From a virus: a DNA stretch of 48,369 nucleotides. The stretch covers positions 1 through 48,369 of the IMG/VR virus record IMGVR_UViG_3300020185_000072, one strand, 5' to 3'. The translations under genes and the position numbers were made by a program. Of the stretch, positions 21,851 through 30,389 are shown piece after piece (the stretch's first letter is position 1; each line of letters begins with the position of its first letter). Below the pieces are notes generated by a model. That model saw only the letters and a program-made list of their open reading frames with translations. It ran no database searches and was not told the DNA's origin.

Positions 21851-23157
21851 TGCCAGAGATAAATAAATATAATGGAGTTAATATGGCAGATATTGCATCT
21901 ATAAACGGACAAAACGTACCAGCAGGAGGCGGCGGTGGTGTGTCGGAATCAAGTGCTGGCCTCTTGTATTTTGAAGGCGGAGGATTTAATACCCGCTTAC
22001 CTGATGCTCAAGAGATTTATGGGAGTAATGCGGTTTCATTGTACAAGGTGCAACTCTCTACTAGGACAGATATAGTTAAAATAAAAGATGGTAACTACCA
22101 TACTTTTGCTTTAGACAGTTCTAATAATCTGTATTCGTATGGGTACACTAATACGGGTTATATGGGCAGGTCAACTTCCATAACCCCTCCTGAAGAGCTT
22201 GGCCTTACATTAACCAACGTTAGTAAATTTGTGCCTCACGACAATGGTTGTTGGGCTATTAAAACTGACGGAACCTTGTGGTGGTGCGGTTACATTAACA
22301 ACTACGCCGACTCAGGAGACACTGGGACAGGAAGCCAACTCTCCAATCAATCGTGGTCTCAATTTGGAAGCGATACTGATTGGATTGATATTGATGCTTA
22401 CCCTGGTTATCCTTACACTTGTTTAGCTATTAAAGGAGGCTCTGGGTCAGAGTATCTATACTCTTGTGGGTACAACAATTTTGGAAGGTCGGGGTTAGGA
22501 ACTACTAGCGGAATTACAAAACCGTGGACACGAGTAAAGTCTGCCGCGAGTACAGACTGGGCTGAAACAATCGACAAAATTAGCATTGGCTATCATGCTT
22601 CTATGGTTGTCACTAAAAGCGGAAAATTCTTTGCTTGGGGTGATGCTAATGAGGGCCACGTAGGTCAGGGAACAACAACAGACTACTCGTACCCCGTACA
22701 GGTAGGCACTGACACCGATTGGGACGTACCGTATGCTAAGGCTAGGCTGTCTGGTTATTGCAGAAAAACAGACGGGTCACTTTATGGGTCAAGGCGTAGC
22801 CAATACTATATGAACATAGGGCCTGCGACGTCAAACAGGACTTATGGTCAATGTGGTACTGATACTGACTACGAAGAACTTGTAGCTCACGAATCGAGCA
22901 ATGCAACAGGAAAGCAAATAATCTTTGCTAAGAAAAACGGGGTCTGGTACGCTAACTGGGCACAGTCACTGGCTGTAGGGTCTTTTGCAGGTAACACTGC
23001 TTTTAAACAGGCTGTTCCAGACAATACATGGGTAACAATAAACAGCATGCTTGAAGGCAATGATATTACGGTAGGTATTAATTGGATTCATACGGCATAC
23101 AAAGAGCAAAATCAAGGACTGGGAGAGGTACTCACAATAGCAACGGCGGCAACATAA
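21850..23157 (+). CDS. RCC1-like beta-propeller receptor-binding protein
   Basis: 435 residues. After a short N-terminus with a glycine hinge (PAGGGGG) come at least five blades of the RCC1 type. Examples are I-DGNYHTFALDSSNNLYSYGYTNTGYMG, HDNGCWAIKTDGTLWWCGY, GYHASMVVTKSGKFFAWGDANEGHVGQG and a YGQCGTDTDYEEL unit. Such propellers occur at the tips of fibres in aquatic phages, where they are thought to bind receptors. The gene overlaps the repeat fibre gene by one base and the next small gene by one base, consistent with a fibre tip and its partner. Host specificity is inferred. Confidence 0.75.
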   Translation: MPEINKYNGVNMADIASINGQNVPAGGGGGVSESSAGLLYFEGGGFNTRLPDAQEIYGSNAVSLYKVQLSTRTDIVKIKDGNYHTFALDSSNNLYSYGYTNTGYMGRSTSITPPEELGLTLTNVSKFVPHDNGCWAIKTDGTLWWCGYINNYADSGDTGTGSQLSNQSWSQFGSDTDWIDIDAYPGYPYTCLAIKGGSGSEYLYSCGYNNFGRSGLGTTSGITKPWTRVKSAASTDWAETIDKISIGYHASMVVTKSGKFFAWGDANEGHVGQGTTTDYSYPVQVGTDTDWDVPYAKARLSGYCRKTDGSLYGSRRSQYYMNIGPATSNRTYGQCGTDTDYEELVAHESSNATGKQIIFAKKNGVWYANWAQSLAVGSFAGNTAFKQAVPDNTWVTINSMLEGNDITVGINWIHTAYKEQNQGLGEVLTIATAAT

Positions 23158-23420
23158 TGGCAACTAGGAAAGAACCAATAAGTTCTGAGGCAGACCTTGA
23201 CGTTACATGGAAAGACGTTTCGTGCCCTAATTTGGATTTTGGTTTTATAGAACAAATCTTTGAAGAGTGCCTTCAAACAGACGGCACATATGAGGCCACT
23301 TACGAGACTTTAGAAATTCCTTTTGGGGAGACTTTTAGTATGACGTATTTGTGTGGACAAACTAACTCTACTAAAACATATACGCTTTCAGAAGGTGAAT
23401 ATGGTATAAAACCAAAATAA
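23157..23420 (+). CDS. Small fibre-cassette protein
   Basis: 87 residues from the ATG at 23157, which overlaps the propeller gene stop by one base; an earlier in-frame start at 23082 would run through the propeller gene and is rejected. The protein is acidic, with two cysteines in the first half, probably beta-rich (YETLEIPFGETFSMTYLCGQTNSTKTYTLSEGEYG). I do not recognise it. It could be a fibre chaperone or a small tip subunit, judging only by position. Confidence 0.55.
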   Translation: MATRKEPISSEADLDVTWKDVSCPNLDFGFIEQIFEECLQTDGTYEATYETLEIPFGETFSMTYLCGQTNSTKTYTLSEGEYGIKPK

Positions 23421-23421
23421 A

Positions 23422-23700
23422 ATGGCACCAGATAATTCAATGTATGAGGCCCAACTTGCTATAATGAGTGACCAAACTAACCGTACTATGCGAGAGCTAG
23501 AAAAGTTAGAAGAAAAACTTGACCGAGATTTTGCAAAGATTGATAGCCGACTAGACTATAGCGGAAACAAAATACATAAGCTGAGTAATATTATTACACG
23601 TATGGAAGCTGAATCTAAGTCGAACACCAAGTGGGTAGGGTGGGCAATTGCTGGCGCCGTTGCTATTGGGGACCTTTCCTTCAACCTCTTATTGCGTTAA
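23422..23700 (+). CDS. Coiled-coil protein with C-terminal membrane helix (XhlA-like, lysis)
   Basis: 92 residues. Residues about 18-62 form a charged coiled coil (TMRELEKLEEKLDRDFAKIDSRL). After the short stretch SKSNTKW comes one membrane helix (71-90, WVGWAIAGAVAIGDLSFNLL). This order is the layout of XhlA-type hemolysin/holin accessory proteins. Its position just before the holin gene fits a lysis cassette together with 23892. It begins one base after the stop of 23157. The family call is by architecture, not by a specific motif. Confidence 0.55.
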   Translation: MAPDNSMYEAQLAIMSDQTNRTMRELEKLEEKLDRDFAKIDSRLDYSGNKIHKLSNIITRMEAESKSNTKWVGWAIAGAVAIGDLSFNLLLR

Positions 23701-23703
23701 TTC

Positions 23704-23735
23704 TTTGTTTAAAGGCTACTAAAGAACTATATTAG
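23704..23735 (+). promoter_or_regulatory. Internal promoter before the holin cassette
   Basis: TTTG at 23704-23707, exactly 20 bases, then TATATTAG at 23728-23735. The ATG of the 51-residue gene follows four bases later at 23740, so the message may be leaderless. Confidence 0.55.
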
Positions 23736-23739
23736 CAAG

Positions 23740-23895
23740 ATGCGCATTATCAATACTTGGGGAAATCCAAACAAGCAATCAGATAAATATCAAGTTAAAA
23801 TCCGTATCGGACGTTTAACTGTGCTTGATTTTTATAAAGACACTGGTGACCGCAGATGGGCGTTTACTATTTTGAATTTTACCTTTAAGCCGTGA
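23740..23895 (+). CDS. 51-residue basic protein before the holin
   Basis: Starts MRIINTWGNPNKQSDKYQ and ends NFTFKP. It is basic and probably beta-rich, with no membrane segment. It is supported by a promoter directly upstream and by an exact four-base overlap (GTGA) with the holin gene. The function is unknown; a holin regulator is possible from context only. Confidence 0.5.
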   Translation: MRIINTWGNPNKQSDKYQVKIRIGRLTVLDFYKDTGDRRWAFTILNFTFKP

Positions 23896-24338
23896 GTGAC
23901 CGTAAGAAATTTAAGGACACAAAGATGGGCCAGTTCCTCGCAAGTACTGCGCCTCATATTCTTAGTGATGTAGCTGACCTTGCACCCGGCGGTGGTCTTA
24001 TTAAGACTATTGCTAGAGTCGTATCTGGTGACGCGGGCATGAGTCCTTCCGACAAGATGGAGTTTGCTAGGCTTGCCGCTGAAGAAGAAATGGCAGCCCA
24101 AGAGCAAGTTACGCGACGTTGGGAGGCTGATGCTCAGGCAGATGTTAAGCTTGCTAAGTTTATTCGACCTGTGACTCTTATCTCTCTTACAGTTTTCTTT
24201 ATGGTAATGGCAGTATGGGATGGGCTAGACCCCCAGTTCATGCCGCCAGAAAATTACATTGACTTGTTGCAGTTTCTTATGATGACCGTATTCGGTGCAT
24301 ACTTTGCTGGACGAACTGTAGAAAAGATTAAAAAGTAA
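23892..24338 (+). CDS. Holin (GTA/3TM holin-like), GTG start
   Basis: 148 residues from a GTG overlapping the stop of the 51-residue gene. The N-terminal 85 residues are soluble: a glycine-rich turn LAPGGGLIKTIARVVSG and a helix with MEFARLAAEEEMAAQEQVTRRWEADAQAD. Then KFIRPVTLISLTVFFMVMAVWD (membrane, about 90-110) and IDLLQFLMMTVFGAYFAGRTVEKIKK (membrane, about 123-140) follow. The RP before the first helix and YFAGRTVEK at the end match 3TM-type phage holins. It would let the amidase at 5199 reach the cell wall. Its stop overlaps 24338 by one base. Confidence 0.75.
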   Translation: MSDRKKFKDTKMGQFLASTAPHILSDVADLAPGGGLIKTIARVVSGDAGMSPSDKMEFARLAAEEEMAAQEQVTRRWEADAQADVKLAKFIRPVTLISLTVFFMVMAVWDGLDPQFMPPENYIDLLQFLMMTVFGAYFAGRTVEKIKK

Positions 24339-24973
24339 TGGCTAGCCTTAATCAAATTGTATACAACCTTGCAGAACAAGCAGGGGACCCTACAAATACA
24401 ACGCTTCTTGAGCGCCTTAAGTTTATGGTAGAGTACTACCGCGCTTTGTTTATTCGCAGGGATAGCGAGCGTAACTTCAACATGCCGGATAAACTTAACC
24501 AGACTCTTACATACGAGATGGAATGGGTTAGTGCAGTTGAAGCTTGCGGAGTTGCTTTGCCCTGTCAAATACTTAGGTCTAAAGAACTGGTGCCTCCTCC
24601 CGTAAATATTAAAAATGCTAGCGGGTTTCTTTACGTGGGCGCAGTTGACGGCCAAGAAAGCTTTCAGTATGTAACGGCAGAGCAAGTTCCTTACAGCCTC
24701 TTTGGGAAATTTAGTGGAAATCAACCTAAGTATTTCTACAAGAACTCTCGCATTTATCTTGTCAACTCTAATGCCATGTGCATTGACGTTAAGATGATTG
24801 CAGAGTCCCCAGTTACTGGAGGGCTTGCAGGCGGTGGGGGTGTTATATGCCTTGACCCCGATGCCGAGTATCCAATTACTATGGACATGGTACAGCGAGT
24901 TACTGAGGCTATTATGAAAAATGAGCTGCAGATACAGCGGCCAGTTGACAATGAGCAAATTGAAATCAAGTGA
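24338..24973 (+). CDS. Ring / neck structural protein (crAss-like)
   Basis: 211 residues. The pattern LERLKFMVEYYRALFIRRD, then MEWVSAVEACGVALPCQILRSKELVPPPVNI, then FLYVGAVDGQESFQYVT, belongs to a structural family I know from crAss-like and related Bacteroidota phages. That family has the theme R-I-F-I-R-LIRQ, LE-VD-C and ILRS-IP-PI. Two cysteines (VEACG and PCQ) occupy the positions conserved in that family. A glycine loop GGLAGGGGV precedes the C-terminal helix. It probably forms one of the rings between portal and tail hub. It overlaps the IHF-like gene by 23 bases. Confidence 0.65.
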   Translation: MASLNQIVYNLAEQAGDPTNTTLLERLKFMVEYYRALFIRRDSERNFNMPDKLNQTLTYEMEWVSAVEACGVALPCQILRSKELVPPPVNIKNASGFLYVGAVDGQESFQYVTAEQVPYSLFGKFSGNQPKYFYKNSRIYLVNSNAMCIDVKMIAESPVTGGLAGGGGVICLDPDAEYPITMDMVQRVTEAIMKNELQIQRPVDNEQIEIK

Positions 24974-25412
24974 GGAACGACTAGGGGCTAAGGATATGTA
25001 TCGGGAGTATAAAAAACACAACCCCGATACAGATGTAACCTATACTTACTATCGAGCGGTTTTAGAAAGCTTTTCTAAGATGCTTGTAAGGGAGCTACTC
25101 AACGGAGTAGTCTTTAACATGGGGCAACGTTTAGGGACGCTACGTATCAAAAAGATTAAGCGTAGCCTAAATGCTCGAACCATTGATTGGAACGAGACTC
25201 TGAAGATGTGGGAAGAGCAGGGTAAAAAGGAAGGGTTTGTCTACTGGACAGATGACACCTACTATCGCTGGGCGTGGGATAAGCGCAAAGCCCTTGTAAA
25301 AAACAAGTCTGCATACCGCTTTGACCCAACGGGTGGGAAGAAGGGTTTAAAAAAGAAATTAACTGAACGCCTGCGCAAGGACCCCTTCGCTGGCCTTAAC
25401 TACACGGAATAA
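24951..25412 (+). CDS. IHF-subunit-like protein of the crAss-like tail module
   Basis: 153 residues from the ATG at 24951; a longer frame from 24921 lies within the preceding gene and is unnecessary. The core, EERLGAKDMYREYK, then YRAVLESFSKMLVRELLNGVVFNMGQRLGTLRIKKIKR, is the hallmark of the second IHF-like family encoded between ring and tail genes of crAss-like phages. The HU-like strand pair is MGQRLGTLRIKKI. The C-terminal half is basic with several tryptophans. It may bind phage DNA during exit or be part of the virion; its precise role is unknown even in the family. Confidence 0.7.
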   Translation: MSKLKSSEERLGAKDMYREYKKHNPDTDVTYTYYRAVLESFSKMLVRELLNGVVFNMGQRLGTLRIKKIKRSLNARTIDWNETLKMWEEQGKKEGFVYWTDDTYYRWAWDKRKALVKNKSAYRFDPTGGKKGLKKKLTERLRKDPFAGLNYTE

Positions 25413-26197
25413 TGAACTACAAGTTTATTTCTACTAAGGAGGTTATCGGCAAGGTGTTCCGGGACCTCAAGCCCAAAGATGCTGGCTGGACCTACGACGC
25501 AGTGGAGTGGATTGGTGAGGCTCTTGATTTTATTGGATATCACGGAGCATTCGACCACAAGACTACTGACGTTACTATTGCTGACTTTCGTGGAGAGTTT
25601 CCTTGTGACCTGTACCAGCTTATGCAAGTAGAGTATAATGGTCAAGCACTTGTGTATGGAACAGATACTGCTGCATATGACAGGGGTAACCGCTCTACAT
25701 CTGCTACTCCTAACACCAGCGGCACTACCTATACATCTGCTGTGTTTGAAACAAACCCTACAGATGATAAGTCAAGTCCTGCCTTTACATTACAAACTAC
25801 GGCTAGTGCCAATCACGGTACAGACTACTACCTTGTAAACGCAGGATACATTGTTACGTCATTTGAGACGGGCACTGTTAAGTTACACTACACGGCGTAT
25901 CCAACCGACGGGGATGGGTTTCCCATGGTTCCTGATAACATCTATGTTAAGCAAGCCTTGGAGTGGTACATTATTCGCCAAATGATGATGGGTGGCTATG
26001 TTCATCCTGTATTTAACTGGCAGACTGCTGACCAAAAATGGGGGCACTACTGTGTAGCTGCGGGCAATGACCTTGCTTACCCAAGCATTGATAAGATGGA
26101 GACCATGAAGAATATGTTTGTTCGCCTTGCGCCTAACATGAATGCTCACGCAGACTTCTTCCAAGGTCAAGAAACCCAAGGTAGACTCGGACGATAA
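25412..26197 (+). CDS. Tail hub / P22 gp4-like connector protein
   Basis: 261 residues. The N-terminal helical part (STKEVIGKVFRDLKPKDAGWTYDAVEWIGEALDFIG) is the usual start of the gp4-like connector or tail-hub family in crAss-like phages. A beta core follows (DVTIADFRGEFPCDLYQLMQVEYNG). The C-terminal helix region MVPDNIYVKQALEWYIIRQMMMGGYVHP is also typical. An inserted Ser/Thr/Asn-rich stretch (about 88-135) may be a surface loop. It lies between the IHF-like gene and the large tail gene and overlaps both by one base. The numbering against crAss001 proteins cannot be settled here. Confidence 0.65.
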   Translation: MNYKFISTKEVIGKVFRDLKPKDAGWTYDAVEWIGEALDFIGYHGAFDHKTTDVTIADFRGEFPCDLYQLMQVEYNGQALVYGTDTAAYDRGNRSTSATPNTSGTTYTSAVFETNPTDDKSSPAFTLQTTASANHGTDYYLVNAGYIVTSFETGTVKLHYTAYPTDGDGFPMVPDNIYVKQALEWYIIRQMMMGGYVHPVFNWQTADQKWGHYCVAAGNDLAYPSIDKMETMKNMFVRLAPNMNAHADFFQGQETQGRLGR

Positions 26198-29100
26198 TGA
26201 AACTTCTTAACGGACTTAATCAGGACGTTGCGCATGTAGACCAGCCCGGCGGTACTTACCGTCGCGCTCGTAACATGATTCTTGACGACCTTGCAGGGGC
26301 TCTTGCCACAGAGAATGCCCCTGAAATTGCGCTGCCTAATCTTTCTGATGGTAACCTCTTGTTTGAAAACATGGAGGTGTGCGGCCAGTTTAAGATTCCC
26401 GGAGACCGTGTAGCCTTTGGTATCAAGGCGCGAGACATTCCTAGCCAATACCACACCCCTACACACTTAGAGCAGATTATACAGTTAGAGCCAGACGGCA
26501 CGTATACTGTTATTGCTTATAGCGACGCAGCTCTTGGGTTTAACTCAAGCACACCCTTTCAAGGTGTAGGCTACGTTAATAGCGCAGGTCAACTAGTGTT
26601 GGCATATACAGATGGCGTTACCCGTCCTAAGTATGTAATCTGTGACGGGGCGGCTACTGCTACTGCAGAGGTCTTTGATGTATTTCCAGATGCAAAGTTT
26701 CCCATGGTGCGACCTGTTCGTGTAGATGGAGCCTTTGCAGACGATACCCCTACTGGAGATATACTTGCTGGTAATTACACGTTTATGCTTGCCTATGAAG
26801 TGCAGGCTGGAACGGACAATCTTACACAGTATGGGCCTGCTATGGGTTCATGGCAAATTGGTACTGAAGCTACAGACGAACTTAAAACGTTTCGTGCTGC
26901 AGCTCGTATGAAGTTTTACGGTCTTGACACTGCTTACCAATTTGCACGCGTATATGCTTTGCGTGAATTTAACGGTGTTGAAACTGTTACCTATGCTGAC
27001 CGCTTTTTTATTACGGGCGAAGACATGGACTGGACATATATTGGACAAGAGGCGTCCATAACAAATGCTATTCCAGATGCTCTTCTAATACCTAAAACAT
27101 CTTACGTCTCTGCAGAAACTGTAGCTGTTAGCGACGACCGCATGTTCTTGGGTAACCTTACTACAGACTCTATTACTTTTGAAGAAGGGCAAGCTATTGC
27201 AAATGCTTTGGATGTACACTGGACAGTAGACCACGAGGGGCTTTATGCTGACCGCTGGGATTTGTCACAGCTTGAAACTCCAGACCCTTTTGCAATCGCG
27301 TTTCGCAACAGCTATGATTTACGGATTATTGACTATACTAATCTCGATTGGTCTGCGTCTGTGCCAGTGCGTAATGCTTTAGATAATGGTCAAGAGACTA
27401 ACCGCAACGAAGAGCCAGATGACTGGGGTGGTCTTCTTGGTGGGTTTATGCCTAACGAGGTTTATGCTTTGTATATTTCTTTTTTAAGAAAAGACGGTAC
27501 ATGGACTCAGGCATTTCATATTCCCGGTGGTGGTGATAGTGGAAGTTTTGCTAGTACAGCTCGAGATGGCGTAGCTAGCTTATCTGCTACTAATGTAGAT
27601 ATTAACAACTCCCCGGGCACTTGGAACCTACATCTCAGTGGTAAAACTGGTTACGTTACTAACGCCTCTGATGAGTACACAGACAACGCTATTTGGGTAT
27701 CTTCCGGTTTAAGTAACACGGGGGTTCGCCACCACGTTATGCCCACTGCAAAACAAATGTGGCAGGCTACCCGTACTTCATTAGGTGGTAACTCTGACCT
27801 TAATGTTTCTGACTATAGAGACGAGTGGTGCAACCAAACTCTTGGTTTGTTTGTGGACAACGTAGTTATTCCTGCCTCGGTTGCTGATAAAATTCAAGGC
27901 TATAAGGTGTTTTACGCCAAGGCAGAAACATCAGCTGACCGACGTGTAAAGGCGTATGTCCCTACTTGGAGGTGGAGCTATAACAGCGATTCGGATTTTA
28001 GTAAGCTGCTTCGAGTATACGACCCATACTTGCTACAGACCAAACCTGCTATCTCTGGTTGGGCTATTGAGGAGGTGTACAAACAGATGGCTTACGTTGA
28101 GCAAGGAGGGTGGACTATGCAGAGCAGCACGCTAGCTGACTATGCGTATCTCCCTGAAAACGTAGTATTTGGAGATTACGATAACGAATGGCGTGAACCT
28201 GTTTTGGGTATTGAAGTGTCTCAAGCCGTTGACTATACAAGTGACTGGCTTGCGGGCTACCCCGGAAAAGTAGCGGGCGTAGCAGACACTAACTTAGCTT
28301 TTATTATAGGTAGCCAGCAGAAACCCGGTTGGCACGTACAGCCTGTATTTGATAACAAAGTAAACTCTATACCTTCCTCTATTCTTACCGCCTCTTTGGG
28401 CTCAACCATACTTAACTACAATTTTATTGCGCCGCTAGGCAGCTACCACACTGTTGGCGTAGGCACTCATTATTTTGATTATATCAATAGGCCAAGCAAA
28501 GCTAATCCTAATTACGGTATGGTGTACGAGTACGGAGAAACTCCCGGAACTGGTACATACTACAATGCGCTAGACGGTGGCGACTCAGGTACAGCAACGG
28601 GTCATATTAGCGGTTCTTACCTTGGGTTTGGCGGGAGTATGGGCAGTTATTCTATGCTATACAAAAACGCCCCTGACTACTTTGTAGACTTTGCTAGCCA
28701 AAATTTAGCAGCTACTAACGACCTTGTTCGCGTAGAAACCGCAGGTACTTACAAGTCTAACGCAGTTGTTCGTGGAGGTGACACATGGATTGCCCCTGTT
28801 GTTGTAGAGTTTATGTGGGGAGGCGGTGCTCAGCATAGCACTGCAGAAGAAGCAGACCCAGCTAACTCTATTACTTACTTAGACACTTTAGGGCGTCTTA
28901 GCTATTTTACTTGGACACACATCCTACCAACTAAGAACGACCTTGAAGGTACTCTTACGTTGCAGGACCTTGCTAATGACTGGGGGATTGCTACTCAACA
29001 AACTGACTTTGCAGGCCAAACACTTAACCACTACAACATTGGTTCGCATTGGAGCAAGCTAGACGAAAAGAAGTCTGCTTTCCCTGCGCGTGAAAATAGT

Positions 29101-30372
29101 TTGGAGACTAACGATTTTCCAAACCGTATCGTACGGAGTGCTAGTCAAAACTACGAGAGCACTAAGATTTCTTGGACTCAATTTGCTCCTGCTGATTATT
29201 ATGATAATGCCCTAGGCAAGCAGAGCATCAGAAACATTGAGGACTACCAAGGTGAGCTTATCATCCACCACGGGGATTCTATCTTTAAGACTCGTTCTAA
29301 ATTTAACTTTGACACTTCTGGTGCTAGCGTGTTTGTGGGTACAGGAGACTTGTTTCAAGCTCCGCCGCAGGAGTTGTTTATAGACGTTGCTGGATACGCT
29401 GGCGTTACTCATTGGGGGGACACGCTGCTATCCCGCTCTGGTTATTCTTGGGTTGACCGAGCTGCTGGTAGGGTATACAACCTTACACAGGGGCTTGATG
29501 AGTTGAGCGCCAAGGGTATGCGTAATTACTTTAAGGATTTCTTTGTTCCGCTTGACACGTCTAACATGACACTGTCTGCCGGTGAGATACCTAATATTAC
29601 ATCATCTGCACAAGGCGGGTTTACTTTAGGATTTGACCCTGTTAACGAACGCCTGCTAGTTACTAAGCGTTTTATTAATTCATCAGGGCCGCAACAGGTT
29701 GCCGGTGGTACTACCATTAGTTACAGTATGCGTAACCAGTGCTGGGCTTCCGAGCACGACTACGCGCCTTACCAGTATTTCCAAACGTACAATCAGTTGT
29801 TCTCATTTAACGAGGCTGCTGATACTGCGGGCCCGAGTACTGTTCTTGGTACTGATAACCTTTCAGCTGTCTTTAAATTAAATACCGCTGCCCCCGGAAC
29901 TACCTACACTAATACTGGTGAAGTTGATACTGCAGGCGTTGCTACCTCGTATGTAGATGCAGTATTCAATATGGGAGGTGCCGTATCCAAAGTGTTTCAA
30001 AACTTTAACTGGGTTACACGTTCTGGTGATGGAGAAAACACAAGTGTTAAGACTGAGACCTTTGAACGCGTACGTGTTTATAACGACGACCAGATATCTG
30101 ACACCTCTACTTCGTTTCGTCTTACAGATAATCGCTGGCAGTTTAATGAATTCCGCGACTACTCTGACGACGCTTACACGGGCTCGTGGTTTACGAGCGA
30201 TAATACTTCGTTTTTACCAAACAGTACTATTCTTGACAATACTAAACAATGGTATAGCCTTAAGCGTTTTATCGGAGACTATGCTGTTATTAGATTAGAA
30301 ACTTTGAATTCTACTGGCAATCGTCTATATTTGTTAGACGTTGGCAGCACTGCACGCCGCTCTGTTCGGTAA
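26197..30372 (+). CDS. Large tail protein, muzzle / tail-stabilisation type
   Basis: 1391 residues. The start MKLLNGLNQDVAHVDQPGGTYRRARNMILDDLAGALATENAPE is characteristic of the long crAss-like tail proteins (muzzle of crAss001, distantly P22 gp10-like), which build the tail end and hold the DNA gate. The rest is beta-rich with many aromatic residues. Examples are GNYTFMLAYEVQAG, AYQFARVYALREFNGVETVTYADRFFITGEDMDWTY and KIQGYKVFYAKAETSADRRV. A late segment IRNIEDYQGELIIHHGDSIFKTRSK and GVTHWGDTLLSRSGYSWVDRAAG matches the conserved C-terminal propeller-like part. It precedes the cargo genes, as in the type phages. Confidence 0.7.
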   Translation: MKLLNGLNQDVAHVDQPGGTYRRARNMILDDLAGALATENAPEIALPNLSDGNLLFENMEVCGQFKIPGDRVAFGIKARDIPSQYHTPTHLEQIIQLEPDGTYTVIAYSDAALGFNSSTPFQGVGYVNSAGQLVLAYTDGVTRPKYVICDGAATATAEVFDVFPDAKFPMVRPVRVDGAFADDTPTGDILAGNYTFMLAYEVQAGTDNLTQYGPAMGSWQIGTEATDELKTFRAAARMKFYGLDTAYQFARVYALREFNGVETVTYADRFFITGEDMDWTYIGQEASITNAIPDALLIPKTSYVSAETVAVSDDRMFLGNLTTDSITFEEGQAIANALDVHWTVDHEGLYADRWDLSQLETPDPFAIAFRNSYDLRIIDYTNLDWSASVPVRNALDNGQETNRNEEPDDWGGLLGGFMPNEVYALYISFLRKDGTWTQAFHIPGGGDSGSFASTARDGVASLSATNVDINNSPGTWNLHLSGKTGYVTNASDEYTDNAIWVSSGLSNTGVRHHVMPTAKQMWQATRTSLGGNSDLNVSDYRDEWCNQTLGLFVDNVVIPASVADKIQGYKVFYAKAETSADRRVKAYVPTWRWSYNSDSDFSKLLRVYDPYLLQTKPAISGWAIEEVYKQMAYVEQGGWTMQSSTLADYAYLPENVVFGDYDNEWREPVLGIEVSQAVDYTSDWLAGYPGKVAGVADTNLAFIIGSQQKPGWHVQPVFDNKVNSIPSSILTASLGSTILNYNFIAPLGSYHTVGVGTHYFDYINRPSKANPNYGMVYEYGETPGTGTYYNALDGGDSGTATGHISGSYLGFGGSMGSYSMLYKNAPDYFVDFASQNLAATNDLVRVETAGTYKSNAVVRGGDTWIAPVVVEFMWGGGAQHSTAEEADPANSITYLDTLGRLSYFTWTHILPTKNDLEGTLTLQDLANDWGIATQQTDFAGQTLNHYNIGSHWSKLDEKKSAFPARENSLETNDFPNRIVRSASQNYESTKISWTQFAPADYYDNALGKQSIRNIEDYQGELIIHHGDSIFKTRSKFNFDTSGASVFVGTGDLFQAPPQELFIDVAGYAGVTHWGDTLLSRSGYSWVDRAAGRVYNLTQGLDELSAKGMRNYFKDFFVPLDTSNMTLSAGEIPNITSSAQGGFTLGFDPVNERLLVTKRFINSSGPQQVAGGTTISYSMRNQCWASEHDYAPYQYFQTYNQLFSFNEAADTAGPSTVLGTDNLSAVFKLNTAAPGTTYTNTGEVDTAGVATSYVDAVFNMGGAVSKVFQNFNWVTRSGDGENTSVKTETFERVRVYNDDQISDTSTSFRLTDNRWQFNEFRDYSDDAYTGSWFTSDNTSFLPNSTILDNTKQWYSLKRFIGDYAVIRLETLNSTGNRLYLLDVGSTARRSVR

Positions 30373-30389
30373 GAATATAAATACTAGAT

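Noticed and set aside
21850-23157. RCC1 propeller as a captured regulator of cell processes
   Set aside because: Its position between fibre genes and the overlapping starts fit a fibre tip; no regulatory domain is attached.
24921-24950. Upstream start for the IHF-like protein
   Set aside because: The added residues are not family-like and only extend the overlap with the preceding gene.
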